A stretch of DNA of 8,404 nucleotides, taken from positions 1-8,404 of the forward strand of contig CADBPL010000037.1 of assembly GCA_902796535.1 (NCBI GenBank), read 5' to 3'. This document shows positions 1-6,510 of this stretch, one piece after another; position 1 is the stretch's first letter, and every line of letters begins with the position of its first letter. The stretch is from Oscillospiraceae bacterium (GTDB lineage: Bacteria; Bacillota; Clostridia; Oscillospirales; Acutalibacteraceae). A program made the translations under genes and the position numbers. The notes under the pieces were generated by a model, which did not search any database, was not told where the DNA came from, and saw only the letters and a program-made list of their open reading frames with translations.

Positions 1-1293
1 ATGCTCAAGGTTTACCGTGACCAGTATGAAGACTATGACAAGGCCTTTGCGATGCTTGCCGACGCTAACAAAGCCTGCGCCCAAAAGGCGCTGGGCGACG
101 GCGACGAAATCTATGTGTTTAACCCTGTTTCCGTGCCGGTCAATGCGCCGGTGGTGCTTGAGCGCACGCCCGAGCGTGTCTGCGGCTATGTGAGGGATGA
201 CAGCGGGAACCGGTACGCTTACCAAAAAACGCACGACAACAAAACCGCGGTTTATCTCAACGGTTTAAAACCGTATTCCTTTACGAGACTCCGCTTTACA
301 GACGGACAGCCGGAAAGCCCGATCACCGTGAGCGGCGCCCGGGTGGACAACGGCGTGCTGCAAGCGGCATTCGACCCCGAAAAAGGCGCCGTCACCTCTT
401 TGCGTTATGACGGCAAAGAGTTTTGCGCCGGTCAGATCGGCAGCTTCAGGCTTTTGGAGGATACCAGAAGCCGCGACTATGATTCCTGGAACTTCGGCTT
501 CACCGGCAGAGAGTGGGATTTCAACTGCTGCGGCTTTGAGGTCGTTGAGCAGGGGCCGGTCAGAGTTGTGGTCAGGGCAAAATACGCCTTCGGGCTGTGG
601 ACGGAGAAAAAGCCCTACTACGGCACCTATCTCTGGCATACGCCCGCGGTCGATTACCCGACGAGCTTTTTGACGCAGGATTTCATTTTTTATGCGAACG
701 ACCCGATGATCCGCTGTGTTTTGCAGGCCGACTGGTGGGAAAACAGCAAGGATTTGAAGCTCACGGCGCAGACGAACGTTCAAAACCCCAGAGCGTTTTA
801 CAAGGTGCCGTTCGGCCGGCTGGAGCGCCCGGTGAAACGGGAAACCCCCTATGAAAAAGCGCGGTTTGAGGTACCGGCTCTCACCTATGCCGACCTTGTC
901 GGGGACGACGGCTTTTCCTTTGCGCTGCTCAACCGCTCCAAGCACGGCTACGACACGCTCGGCAGCCGTGTCAGGCTGACGCTGCTCACCTCGCCCAACG
1001 GCGCGGATATTGCCAAAGTGCCGGACCCGACCGCCGACCGGGGCAAGCACACCGTCGAATATGCGTTTTTGCCCCATCGGAACGACTTTGATCTTGATTC
1101 CCTTGCCATGAGCTATGAGCGGGGCGTTATGCTCCTGACGGGGAGCGACGCGCCCGCCGTGCCGCTCGGCCAAACGCTTCTCAGCTGCTCCGGCGGCGGC
1201 AAAACGATCACGTGCGCGCGGCTTTTGCCCGACGGGAAACGGTTTTACCGAACGCTTGATCAGGGCGGCAGGCTCGGCAGCATGGTCGAATAA
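1..1293 (+). CDS. Alpha-mannosidase (GH38 family), C-terminal part, 5'-truncated by window edge
   Basis: GH38 enzymes remove alpha-linked mannose from glycans or mannosyl-glycerates using a zinc-dependent retaining mechanism. The 430 visible residues match the post-catalytic beta-sandwich half. A short helical linker (about 1-40) is followed by the typical FNPVSVPVNAPV stretch (about 40-52), then the central C-terminal domain beginning near DNGVLQAAFDPEKGAVTSL (about 116-134), and a late DRGKHTVEYAFLPHR segment that is characteristic of the family. The catalytic N-terminal domain, with the nucleophile Asp and zinc ligands, is absent, so the ATG at base 1 is almost certainly an internal Met and the gene begins upstream of the window. 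Complete family members are usually 800-1000 residues. No signal sequence can be judged. The gene converges on the minus-strand EEP gene. Its TAA lies inside the A-tract that forms the T-run of that gene's terminator. Family is confident; substrate linkage is not determinable. Confidence 0.85.
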   Translation: MLKVYRDQYEDYDKAFAMLADANKACAQKALGDGDEIYVFNPVSVPVNAPVVLERTPERVCGYVRDDSGNRYAYQKTHDNKTAVYLNGLKPYSFTRLRFTDGQPESPITVSGARVDNGVLQAAFDPEKGAVTSLRYDGKEFCAGQIGSFRLLEDTRSRDYDSWNFGFTGREWDFNCCGFEVVEQGPVRVVVRAKYAFGLWTEKKPYYGTYLWHTPAVDYPTSFLTQDFIFYANDPMIRCVLQADWWENSKDLKLTAQTNVQNPRAFYKVPFGRLERPVKRETPYEKARFEVPALTYADLVGDDGFSFALLNRSKHGYDTLGSRVRLTLLTSPNGADIAKVPDPTADRGKHTVEYAFLPHRNDFDLDSLAMSYERGVMLLTGSDAPAVPLGQTLLSCSGGGKTITCARLLPDGKRFYRTLDQGGRLGSMVE

Positions 1294-1343
1294 AAAAACA
1301 AAAAAGAGCGATCACGGTGAACGGTTTGCCGTGGTCGCTCTTT
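1292..1343 (-). terminator. Rho-independent terminator of the EEP-family gene
   Basis: Bases 1303-1317 pair with 1329-1343 to give a 15-bp stem with one G-U wobble and an 11-base loop. Read on the minus strand, the stem is followed by T6-G-T7 (the complement of 1292-1305), an excellent intrinsic terminator for the gene ending at 1358. On the plus strand the stem is followed only by TTTG, so it is a much weaker stop for the mannosidase transcript, although the upstream A-run can pair to extend it. Confidence 0.85.
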
Positions 1344-1357
1344 GTGCTGGTGCTGTC

Positions 1358-2443
1358 TTAATCGTTCAATGCGGCTGACAAAACGACCGGGTTGTGGTCG
1401 GTGTTCTGAAAGCCAAGATCCAGTGTTTCAAGCGATTGAATGGTGATGTTGTTGCTCACAATGAAGCCGTCGATCATGTAATACTGAAAACCGGCCCGAT
1501 CGGCATTGGCGTATGGCGTGAAAAGCGAACGGCAGGTGGGGTGGGCGTCGTCCATGCGGAAGGTGAAGGACGGGTAGTTTTCCGCCGCGATCACGGGGCA
1601 GACCCAGTTATCCCGTTTCGGGTATTTCTGCTGATCCACGGTGGAAAACGTCTGGTTGAAGTCGCCGCCCGCGATCACGTAGTTGCCTTTGTCGTATTCC
1701 GCCTGCATGGTGTCCATCAGCATGGCAAGCTGTCTGGCTTTTCCTTCCCCGTCGTCATAGGCCTCCAGGTGAAGATTGATCAGCACAAGCTCTTTGTCGC
1801 TGTTGCTGATCGGCAGCCGGTTGATCAGCAGGCACCGTTTGAGGTTGAACAGCTTCATCGGCCATGAGAACGGGATCGGCAGCTGGAAGCGGGTCGCGCT
1901 GCTGACGGCATATTTGGAAAAAATGGCGATCCCGGCTTCTACACGCCCCGTCGGGTTATAGAGGGGGAGCGGCACGAATCCGGCCTTGAAGTTTTCGGCA
2001 AACGAACAGGCGCAGGCGTCTTTCCCGAAGGCGTTTTGAAACGACGCCAGTTCATCAATGCGGTAGGAACGCTTGGAATCCACGTCGAGCTCCTGCAAAA
2101 ACAGCAGGTCGGGGTCGATCGTTTGGATCCTGTCCCGGATGGCGTCAATGTTTTCCTGCACGATCGCTTTGGATTCGCCGTCCACGCCCTTGCCGCCGTC
2201 CCAGTAGCAGTCCTGGCGTTCATCCAGCGCGCCGTAGCCCACGTTCCACGTCATCACCGTGAACGGCTGCGCCGGGTTCGGCTCGGCCGCGGCGTGGCCG
2301 CTGATTTCGATCGCTTCGCTGTCCTTGATTTTCAGCGTCGTTACGCTCGCGAAAATCAGAAAACAGCCGAGGAAGGCGATCACCAGCGCCAGCAGCGCCG
2401 CGATCACCGACAGAACGGTTTTGAGCGGATGATGCTTTTTCAT
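1358..2443 (-). CDS. Membrane-anchored endonuclease/exonuclease/phosphatase (EEP) family protein
   Basis: This is a 361-residue protein of the EEP superfamily (DNase I, exonuclease III, sphingomyelinase and inositol phosphatase relatives), metal-dependent enzymes that cut phosphoester bonds. A basic N-terminus and one hydrophobic segment (about 9-32) predict an inside-to-outside anchor or uncleaved signal, placing the enzyme domain outside. The EEP signature residues appear in order: Asn67 in TWNVGYG, Glu118 in LFLQELD, His225 in LINLHLEAYD, Asp261/Asn263 in AGGDFNQ, and Asp349-His350 in NTDHNP near the C-terminus. The catalytic set therefore looks complete. ATG at 2443 is preceded by AAGAGG (plus-strand 2452-2457) with 8-base spacing. 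It is a monocistronic minus-strand gene with its own promoter and terminator, divergent from the MBL-fold gene. Whether the substrate is DNA, a phospholipid or a phosphosugar cannot be told from sequence alone. Confidence 0.88.
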   Translation of the reverse strand: MKKHHPLKTVLSVIAALLALVIAFLGCFLIFASVTTLKIKDSEAIEISGHAAAEPNPAQPFTVMTWNVGYGALDERQDCYWDGGKGVDGESKAIVQENIDAIRDRIQTIDPDLLFLQELDVDSKRSYRIDELASFQNAFGKDACACSFAENFKAGFVPLPLYNPTGRVEAGIAIFSKYAVSSATRFQLPIPFSWPMKLFNLKRCLLINRLPISNSDKELVLINLHLEAYDDGEGKARQLAMLMDTMQAEYDKGNYVIAGGDFNQTFSTVDQQKYPKRDNWVCPVIAAENYPSFTFRMDDAHPTCRSLFTPYANADRAGFQYYMIDGFIVSNNITIQSLETLDLGFQNTDHNPVVLSAALND

Positions 2444-2486
2444 ATCAGGAACCTCTTTTCTTTTAAGAATTGTGACTGTGCTTTTT

Positions 2487-2516
2487 ATTATACCATCCCT
2501 GCGGCACGGTTGGCAA
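2487..2516 (-). promoter_or_regulatory. Sigma-A-type promoter of the EEP-family gene
   Basis: On the minus strand, TTGCCA (complement of 2511-2516; 5 of 6 bases match TTGACA) lies 18 bases before a perfect TATAAT (complement of 2487-2492). Transcription would begin near 2480, leaving a leader of about 37 bases before the ATG at 2443. Confidence 0.7.
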
Positions 2517-2594
2517 GAACCTTTCCAAAAGAAACCGCGCCGAACGGTGCAAAGAAAACCTCTGCTGATGAAGCGTTTATTCAGGCGCGCGGTA

Positions 2595-2623
2595 TTGCTT
2601 TAAGCTGTGCAACGTGTTAAAAT
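2595..2623 (+). promoter_or_regulatory. Probable extended -10 promoter for the MBL hydrolase/esterase pair
   Basis: TTGCTT at 2595-2600 is separated by 17 bases from TAAAAT at 2618-2623, which is preceded by TGT, giving the extended -10 form TGnTAAAAT. The -35 box is weak (3 of 6), as is common with extended -10 promoters. A start near 2630 would leave about 49 untranslated bases before the ATG at 2679 and would exclude the upstream in-frame GTG at 2607 as a start. The rest of 2444-2678 shows no other gene. Confidence 0.45.
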
Positions 2624-2660
2624 GAGGCTGCAAGAAATCATCACCGGCTTGACCAAAAAA

Positions 2661-2668
2661 AGAGAGGA
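2661..2668 (+). promoter_or_regulatory. Ribosome binding site deciding the MBL hydrolase start
   Basis: AGAGAGGA lies 10 bases before ATG 2679. The alternative in-frame GTG at 2607 and ATG at 2622 have no purine-rich site in front of them and would add a charged extension ahead of the hydrophobic export segment. Confidence 0.6.
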
Positions 2669-2678
2669 CGTTGTAACG

Positions 2679-3680
2679 ATGAAAAGCTGGCCTGTCATGC
2701 TGACAAAACCGATCGGACTGTTGCTTTCGGCACTGTGTTTTCTGTGCCCGTACATCATGACCCTGTGGGCGCTTCATGCCCCCGCGCTTCCGGCTGCCGC
2801 GGAGCAGAGCAAGGGCGGGGACAGGATCCATTTTCTGAAAACGGGAAGCTCCGATGCGATCCTGCTGGAAAGCGACGGGCATTTCGCCATGGTCGATGCC
2901 GGTGAGGATTCGGACAATCCCCGCGGCTTTGCGGGGCTGGAGCTGACCGGATACGAACAGGAGGTGCTCGCCTACCTGAAGGAACACGCGAGCGGCGAAA
3001 ACGGCAAGGTGCATCTGGATTTTGTGCTGGGCACGCACGCCCACTCCGATCACATCGGCGGGTTTGACACGATCCTTCTCGATCCGGATGTGACGGTGGA
3101 CCGCGCTTATCTGAAGACTTATGACAGCAGCAGGATCAAGGAAAATGAAATTGAGCAGTGGGATAATCAGGAGGTCTACGACCAGATGGTCGCAGCGCTT
3201 CACGCGCGGAACGTGCCGATCGTTTCCGAGCCTGACGGCACGCCGTTCCGTTTGGGCAATTTCACGGTGACGCTGTTCAACACCGACGACCCGGAGAATG
3301 CGGAGCGGGTGGGGGAAAACGACAACTCCCTGGGCGTGCGGCTGGAAAAGAACGGCACGAGCGTTTTTCTGGCAGGCGATATGGACGACCTGACCGGCGA
3401 TGAAACGCGGCTGGCCGACGCCATCGGCAAAGTCGATCTGCTCAAGGTGGGGCATCACAGCTATTCCGGTTCGAGCACGAAGAAATTCATCAAAACGCTT
3501 CATCCCTCGATCTGTGTGATCACAAATAACAAGGAAAGCGTGGACTGGAAAACGATCGCGCGCCTCATCCGTTATACGCAAAGCAAAAATATTTACGTGA
3601 CCGGTCTTGAAAACGGCGTCCTCGCCGACGTCGGCGATCACGGCGAGATCACCTGTTACGGGCAGATCGTTTCTTATTAA
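2679..3680 (+). CDS. Exported metallo-beta-lactamase-fold hydrolase, ComEC C-terminal-domain-like
   Basis: From ATG 2679 this is 333 residues. A hydrophobic stretch (about 8-32) followed by ALPAAA-EQ (37-43) looks like a signal peptide with a type I cleavage site near residue 41, or else an anchor, so the enzyme is expected outside the membrane. The MBL fold is shown by the metal motif HAHSDH (120-125, ligands His122, Asp124, His125), Asp234 in FLAGDMDD, and His259/His260 in KVGHHSYSG. The segments SSDAILLE, VDAGED and ENDNSLGVRL match the soluble MBL domain found at the end of the competence protein ComEC and in stand-alone relatives, many of which are presumed phosphodiesterases or nucleases. 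It lacks the ComEC membrane channel. An extended start at GTG 2607 (357 residues) is possible but poorly supported. Its stop is 21 bases before the esterase start, indicating one operon. Exact substrate is unknown. Confidence 0.85.
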   Translation: MKSWPVMLTKPIGLLLSALCFLCPYIMTLWALHAPALPAAAEQSKGGDRIHFLKTGSSDAILLESDGHFAMVDAGEDSDNPRGFAGLELTGYEQEVLAYLKEHASGENGKVHLDFVLGTHAHSDHIGGFDTILLDPDVTVDRAYLKTYDSSRIKENEIEQWDNQEVYDQMVAALHARNVPIVSEPDGTPFRLGNFTVTLFNTDDPENAERVGENDNSLGVRLEKNGTSVFLAGDMDDLTGDETRLADAIGKVDLLKVGHHSYSGSSTKKFIKTLHPSICVITNNKESVDWKTIARLIRYTQSKNIYVTGLENGVLADVGDHGEITCYGQIVSY

Positions 3681-3701
3681 AGGTTCAGAGGTGGTTGCTG
3701 C

Positions 3702-5483
3702 GTGATGAAAAAGGTTTTGAGCGTCTGGCTGCTTCTCAGCATACTTTGCCTTGCCGGGTGCGGGGCAGGCGGCGGGGACGCGACAAAAAAGCAAATGCAG
3801 GCTCTGTATGGCGAAAACCGCCCGATTGACGGCGCTTACGACACGGCGCTTGCCGCCGTGTGCCGCAACGGCGTTTTTGTCGGCACGCGGGATCACGGCG
3901 TGATTTCCCATAAAGGAATTCCGTATGCCGAAGCGCCGGTGGGCGAACTGCGGTGGAAGGATCCCGTTCCCGCCGGGGAAAGCACCGCCGTGTATCAGGC
4001 CCGGTATTTCGGCCGTTCGCCGATCCAGACCGAGTGGCCGTCCGAGGTCGGCTCCTATTATCCGCAAAGCGAAAACTGTCTGACGCTGAACGTCTGGTCC
4101 AACGCAAACGGCCCGGCCGAAGGAAAACCGGTCATGGTGTTCTTTCACGGCGGCTCTTACGGCTGGGGCGCCGTGTCCGACCCGATGTATGACGGGCAGA
4201 ATCTGGTGGAAAAGCACCCCGATATCGTGCTGGTCTCGGTCGAATACCGGCTCGGCATTTTTGGCTTTATCGACTTTTCCGCCGTGCCGGGCGGAGAAGC
4301 GTTTTCCACCAGCGGAAACCTCGGCCTGCTCGATCAGGTCTGCGCCCTGCGGTGGATCCGGGAGAACATCGCCGCTTTCGGCGGCGACGCCGACAACGTG
4401 ACGGTCTTTGGCGAATCCGCCGGCGCGGGCAGCGTTTCGCTGCTGCCGCTGATCGACGGGGCGGACGGCTTATTCCGCCGCGTGATCGCGGAGAGTGGCT
4501 CTGTCGCGCTGACCTACAGCAAAGAGGAGTGCCGGAACCTGACCGGGCTGCTGCTCGCCAAAAGCGGCTGCGCCACGATGGAGGAGCTGACAGCGCTTTC
4601 GGAAGACGAGCTGATCGCGCTGAATGAGGAGTTGAACGATTACAACAATTTTCCCGAACGGGACGGGGTGGTGCTGCCGGAGGATCTGTATGCCGCCTAT
4701 GAAGCCGGAGAGGCGGCACAGGTCGAAATGCTGATCGGCACAAACGCGGATGAGGTTCGTTACTGGATCAATGAAATGGGCTATTATGTCGGCGGCCATT
4801 TCGGCAGGACGATCTACAGCCACACCCTGCCGCTGATGTATGAAAACAACCGCAAACGAATGACTGCGGAAGAAAAAAGCGGGGCGGAGGCGTTCCTTGC
4901 CGCCCGATCCGGCCGGAAGATCTGGAAGCTCACGGAGTTTTACAACGAGCTGCTCTTCCGCGTTCCGGCCATGAAGCAGGCCGCGCTCCATGCCGACAGC
5001 GGCAACCGGGTTTACACCTATTTTTGGACGATGCCCGGAGAAGACAAAACGATCGGCGCCTGCCATGCCGTTGAGCTGGCCTATGTGTTCCAAAACCCGC
5101 AGGTGACGATATTTAACGGCAGTGCTTACGATCAGGCGCTTGCCGACGCCGTGCAGGAAATGTGGATCCGGTTCGCCCGCACCGGCGACCCGAGCACGGA
5201 TCACATCACCTGGGAACCGTATAACAGTCAAACGCGCCGGACGATGATCCTCGGCGAGAATATTCATATGGAGTCCGACTGGATGGCTGACCGGCGCAGG
5301 AGCATGGAGCCTTTGCTGGGTCACTATTTTAACGGCTGTTATTCACAGCTTGACCTGATGGTGCCGCAGACGTTCCGCATCGTCGGGCAGTTCGCGGCGG
5401 TGCTCCTGCTTCCGGCCGCGGCGATCGTCCTCCTGACCGCCCGGCGGCGGAAAAGGAAGGCGAAAGGAACCGATCCGGATTGA
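3702..5483 (+). CDS. Carboxylesterase type B family lipoprotein with C-terminal membrane segment
   Basis: This 593-residue serine hydrolase belongs to the cholinesterase/para-nitrobenzyl esterase family and should cleave carboxylic esters outside the cell. The N-terminus is a lipoprotein signal with lipobox LAGC and lipidation at Cys20. Landmarks follow in order: GIPYAEAPVGELRWK, ENCLTLNVW, the oxyanion-hole loop FFHGGSYGWG (His149-Gly151), VSVEYRLGIFGF, the nucleophile elbow GESAG with Ser239, the acid Glu351 in IGTNADEV, and His455 in GACHAVELAYVF. The triad is therefore complete. Unusually, residues about 560-579 form a hydrophobic helix followed by the basic tail RRRKRK, a stop-transfer pattern with a cytoplasmic C-terminus. 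GTG 3702 and ATG 3705 are adjacent candidate starts; the site GAGGTG at 3688-3693 is 8 bases from the GTG and 11 from the ATG, so the choice is open. It follows the MBL hydrolase by 21 bases and is the last gene of the unit. Confidence 0.9.
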   Translation: MMKKVLSVWLLLSILCLAGCGAGGGDATKKQMQALYGENRPIDGAYDTALAAVCRNGVFVGTRDHGVISHKGIPYAEAPVGELRWKDPVPAGESTAVYQARYFGRSPIQTEWPSEVGSYYPQSENCLTLNVWSNANGPAEGKPVMVFFHGGSYGWGAVSDPMYDGQNLVEKHPDIVLVSVEYRLGIFGFIDFSAVPGGEAFSTSGNLGLLDQVCALRWIRENIAAFGGDADNVTVFGESAGAGSVSLLPLIDGADGLFRRVIAESGSVALTYSKEECRNLTGLLLAKSGCATMEELTALSEDELIALNEELNDYNNFPERDGVVLPEDLYAAYEAGEAAQVEMLIGTNADEVRYWINEMGYYVGGHFGRTIYSHTLPLMYENNRKRMTAEEKSGAEAFLAARSGRKIWKLTEFYNELLFRVPAMKQAALHADSGNRVYTYFWTMPGEDKTIGACHAVELAYVFQNPQVTIFNGSAYDQALADAVQEMWIRFARTGDPSTDHITWEPYNSQTRRTMILGENIHMESDWMADRRRSMEPLLGHYFNGCYSQLDLMVPQTFRIVGQFAAVLLLPAAAIVLLTARRRKRKAKGTDPD

Positions 5484-5518
5484 TTCCGGAACACATTGCG
5501 CATCACGCGGGGAACGGT

Positions 5519-5552
5519 AAGAGCCGGGTTCGGAACGGACTCGGCTCTTTTT
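5519..5552 (+). terminator. Rho-independent terminator after the carboxylesterase
   Basis: Bases 5519-5531 pair with 5537-5549 to form a 13-bp stem containing two G-U wobbles, with a 5-base loop. The stem is followed by a T-run (5548-5552). It ends the MBL/esterase unit 36 bases past the stop codon and isolates it from the next promoter. Confidence 0.85.
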
Positions 5553-5564
5553 GGGAAAAAACAC

Positions 5565-5593
5565 GTGCAATTGCCGGCACATTGGTGTATAAT
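5565..5593 (+). promoter_or_regulatory. Promoter of the nitroreductase-radical SAM-ZIP operon
   Basis: A perfect TATAAT at 5588-5593 lies 17 bases after GTGCAA (5565-5570), a weak -35 matching TTGACA at 3 of 6 positions. An A6 run sits just upstream (5556-5561). Transcription would start near 5600, only a few bases before the ribosome binding site. The spacer holds a dyad (5568-5584: CAAT-TGCCGGCA-C-ATTG) that could be an operator. The weak -35 with a dyad in the spacer suggests regulated expression, but the regulator is not in this window. Confidence 0.6.
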
Positions 5594-5602
5594 GACCATA
5601 AA

Positions 5603-5610
5603 AAGGAGGA
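5603..5610 (+). promoter_or_regulatory. Strong Shine-Dalgarno sequence displaced from its start codon
   Basis: AAGGAGGA is the best ribosome binding site of this leader, but no ATG, GTG or TTG lies at normal distance downstream. The nearest nitroreductase-frame start (GTG 5650) is about 40 bases away and the ATG at 5668 is 57 bases away. The intervening bases form the hairpin element described separately, which would bring the ATG at 5668 next to it. Confidence 0.6.
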
Positions 5611-5667
5611 GCGATTCAGCCATAAGGGTGAGATGTTCCATCTCGTTTTGTGCGAATTCTGAATCGC
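5611..5667 (+). promoter_or_regulatory. Structured leader element between ribosome binding site and start codon
   Basis: GCGATTCAG (5611-5619) and CTGAATCGC (5659-5667) are a perfect 9-bp inverted repeat enclosing 39 bases. Inside, GAGATG (5630-5635) and CATCTC (5639-5644) form a perfect 6-bp hairpin with loop TTC. The outer stem begins on the base after the Shine-Dalgarno sequence and ends on the base before ATG 5668, so folding would bridge the two. A similar arrangement is known for bacteriophage T4 gene 38, where a hairpin shortens the effective distance. I do not recognise a known riboswitch class. The inner hairpin is followed by GTTTTG, too weak for a convincing terminator. Confidence 0.5.
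5633..5662 (+). CDS. Possible 9-residue leader peptide (MFHLVLCEF) within the hairpin element
   Basis: ATG 5633 opens a 9-codon frame ending at TGA 5660-5662, 5 bases before ATG 5668. It is preceded by AAGGGTGAG (5624-5632), which is purine-rich but almost touching the ATG. The start codon lies inside the 5' arm of the inner hairpin (5630-5644), so folding would hide it. It could act in reinitiation or attenuation of the nitroreductase, or be a chance frame. There is no run of regulatory codons that would point to an amino-acid attenuator. Confidence 0.15.
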   Translation: MFHLVLCEF

Positions 5668-6489
5668 ATGACGGTTTTTATGACGATGACGGAAGTGATC
5701 CGAAGCAGACGAAGCGTGCGCACCTTCAGCGGGGAACCGCTGCGCGAACAGGATAAACAGAAAATCATGGCGTTTGCCGAAACGGCGGAGAACCCGTATC
5801 ATCTGCCGATTGTGTGGCGGCTGCTGGACAAGAAGGAAACAGGCCTTTCCAGCCCCGTGATCGTGGGAGAAGATGCGTTTCTGGCGGGCACGATGCGCCG
5901 CGAGCCGCACGCGGAAGAAGCCTTTGGGTATTCCTTTGAGCGGATCGTGCTGTTCGCCGAATCATTGGGGATCGGCACCACATGGATCGCCGGCACGATG
6001 GACCGTTCCGCTTTTGAAAAGGCGGTTTCGCTGGCGGAAGGCGACGTTATGCCCTGCGTCAGCCCCCTCGGGTATCCGGCGCAGAAAATGTCTTTGCGTG
6101 AGAGCGTGATGCGCCGGGGCGTCAGGGCGGACAGCCGTTTGGGCTTTTCCGAGCTGTTTTTCAGCGGTTCCTTTGACCAGCCGCTTACGCCGGACGAGGC
6201 CGGTCAATGGCAGCCGGCGCTTCAGGCGGTTCGGCTTGCGCCTTCCGCCGTCAACAAGCAGCCCTGGCGCGCCGTCGTCTGCGGCGACCGGGTGCATTTT
6301 TACGAAAAGCAAAGCAAAGCCCGCGGCAGCGGCGAATGGGATATTCAACGCGTCGATCTTGGCATTGCGCTGTGCCATTTTGCCCTCGCTGCCGGGGAAT
6401 GTCGGCTTCCGGTTTCTTTTCGGCTGGAGGATCCCGGTCTTCCGGCTCCTGCCAATACGGTTTATATAGCGACCTATGCGGCGGAATAA
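5668..6489 (+). CDS. Nitroreductase-family flavoprotein (TM1586-like)
   Basis: This is a predicted FMN-dependent, cytoplasmic NAD(P)H oxidoreductase of 273 residues from ATG 5668. The N-terminal MTEVIRSRRSVRTFSGEPL carries the (K/R)RSxR motif that contacts the FMN phosphate. A middle part with ESLGIGTTWIAGTM and SPLGYPAQKMSLRE, and a second half with LAPSAVNKQPWRAVV (the S-x-x-N-x-Q-P-W motif) and DLGIALCHFALAA, match the TM1586 type of nitroreductase, in which two half-domains are joined in one chain. Candidate starts are GTG 5650 and ATGs 5668, 5680 and 5686; none has a ribosome binding site at normal distance. ATG 5668 was chosen because it abuts the leader hairpin, while 5686 would give the N-terminus most usual for the family. 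It is the first gene of an operon, 21 bases before the radical SAM gene. The substrate is unknown: members reduce nitro groups, quinones or enones, or act in cofactor biosynthesis. Confidence 0.85.
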   Translation: MTVFMTMTEVIRSRRSVRTFSGEPLREQDKQKIMAFAETAENPYHLPIVWRLLDKKETGLSSPVIVGEDAFLAGTMRREPHAEEAFGYSFERIVLFAESLGIGTTWIAGTMDRSAFEKAVSLAEGDVMPCVSPLGYPAQKMSLRESVMRRGVRADSRLGFSELFFSGSFDQPLTPDEAGQWQPALQAVRLAPSAVNKQPWRAVVCGDRVHFYEKQSKARGSGEWDIQRVDLGIALCHFALAAGECRLPVSFRLEDPGLPAPANTVYIATYAAE

Positions 6490-6496
6490 CAGATAA

Positions 6497-6502
6497 AAGG
6501 AG
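6497..6502 (+). promoter_or_regulatory. Ribosome binding site supporting the TTG start of the radical SAM gene
   Basis: AAGGAG lies 8 bases before TTG 6511. The next in-frame ATG (6529) is 26 bases away from it, too far for normal initiation, so TTG is the better start. Confidence 0.7.
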
Positions 6503-6510
6503 AAAAATAT

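Noticed and set aside
2534..2593. Inverted repeat ACCGCGC / GCGCGGT in the divergent intergenic region
   Set aside because: It is only 7 bp with a 46-base separation and shows no relation to either promoter, so chance is sufficient.
2649..2677. TTGACC with TGTAAC 17 bases downstream as a promoter for the MBL hydrolase
   Set aside because: The -10 box would touch the start codon and leave no leader containing the ribosome binding site. The 2595-2623 pair is better placed.
2607..2678. Upstream GTG start for the MBL hydrolase
   Set aside because: There is no ribosome binding site, it lies upstream of the likely transcription start, and it would place a charged 24-residue extension before the export signal.
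2577..4217. Long minus-strand open frame (546 codons) antisense to the MBL hydrolase and esterase
   Set aside because: It lies opposite two genes with complete catalytic motifs, its translation shows no recognisable domain, and it crosses the intergenic gap. Such frames are common opposite GC-rich coding sequence.
5630..5650. Inner hairpin plus GTTTTG as a transcription attenuator
   Set aside because: The 6-bp stem is half A/T and the T-run is short and broken by G, so it is unlikely to terminate alone.
5611..5667. Known riboswitch (FMN, fluoride, ZTP, preQ1, THF) in the nitroreductase leader
   Set aside because: None of the conserved core sequences that I know for these classes is present. 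The element is short and dominated by two simple stems.
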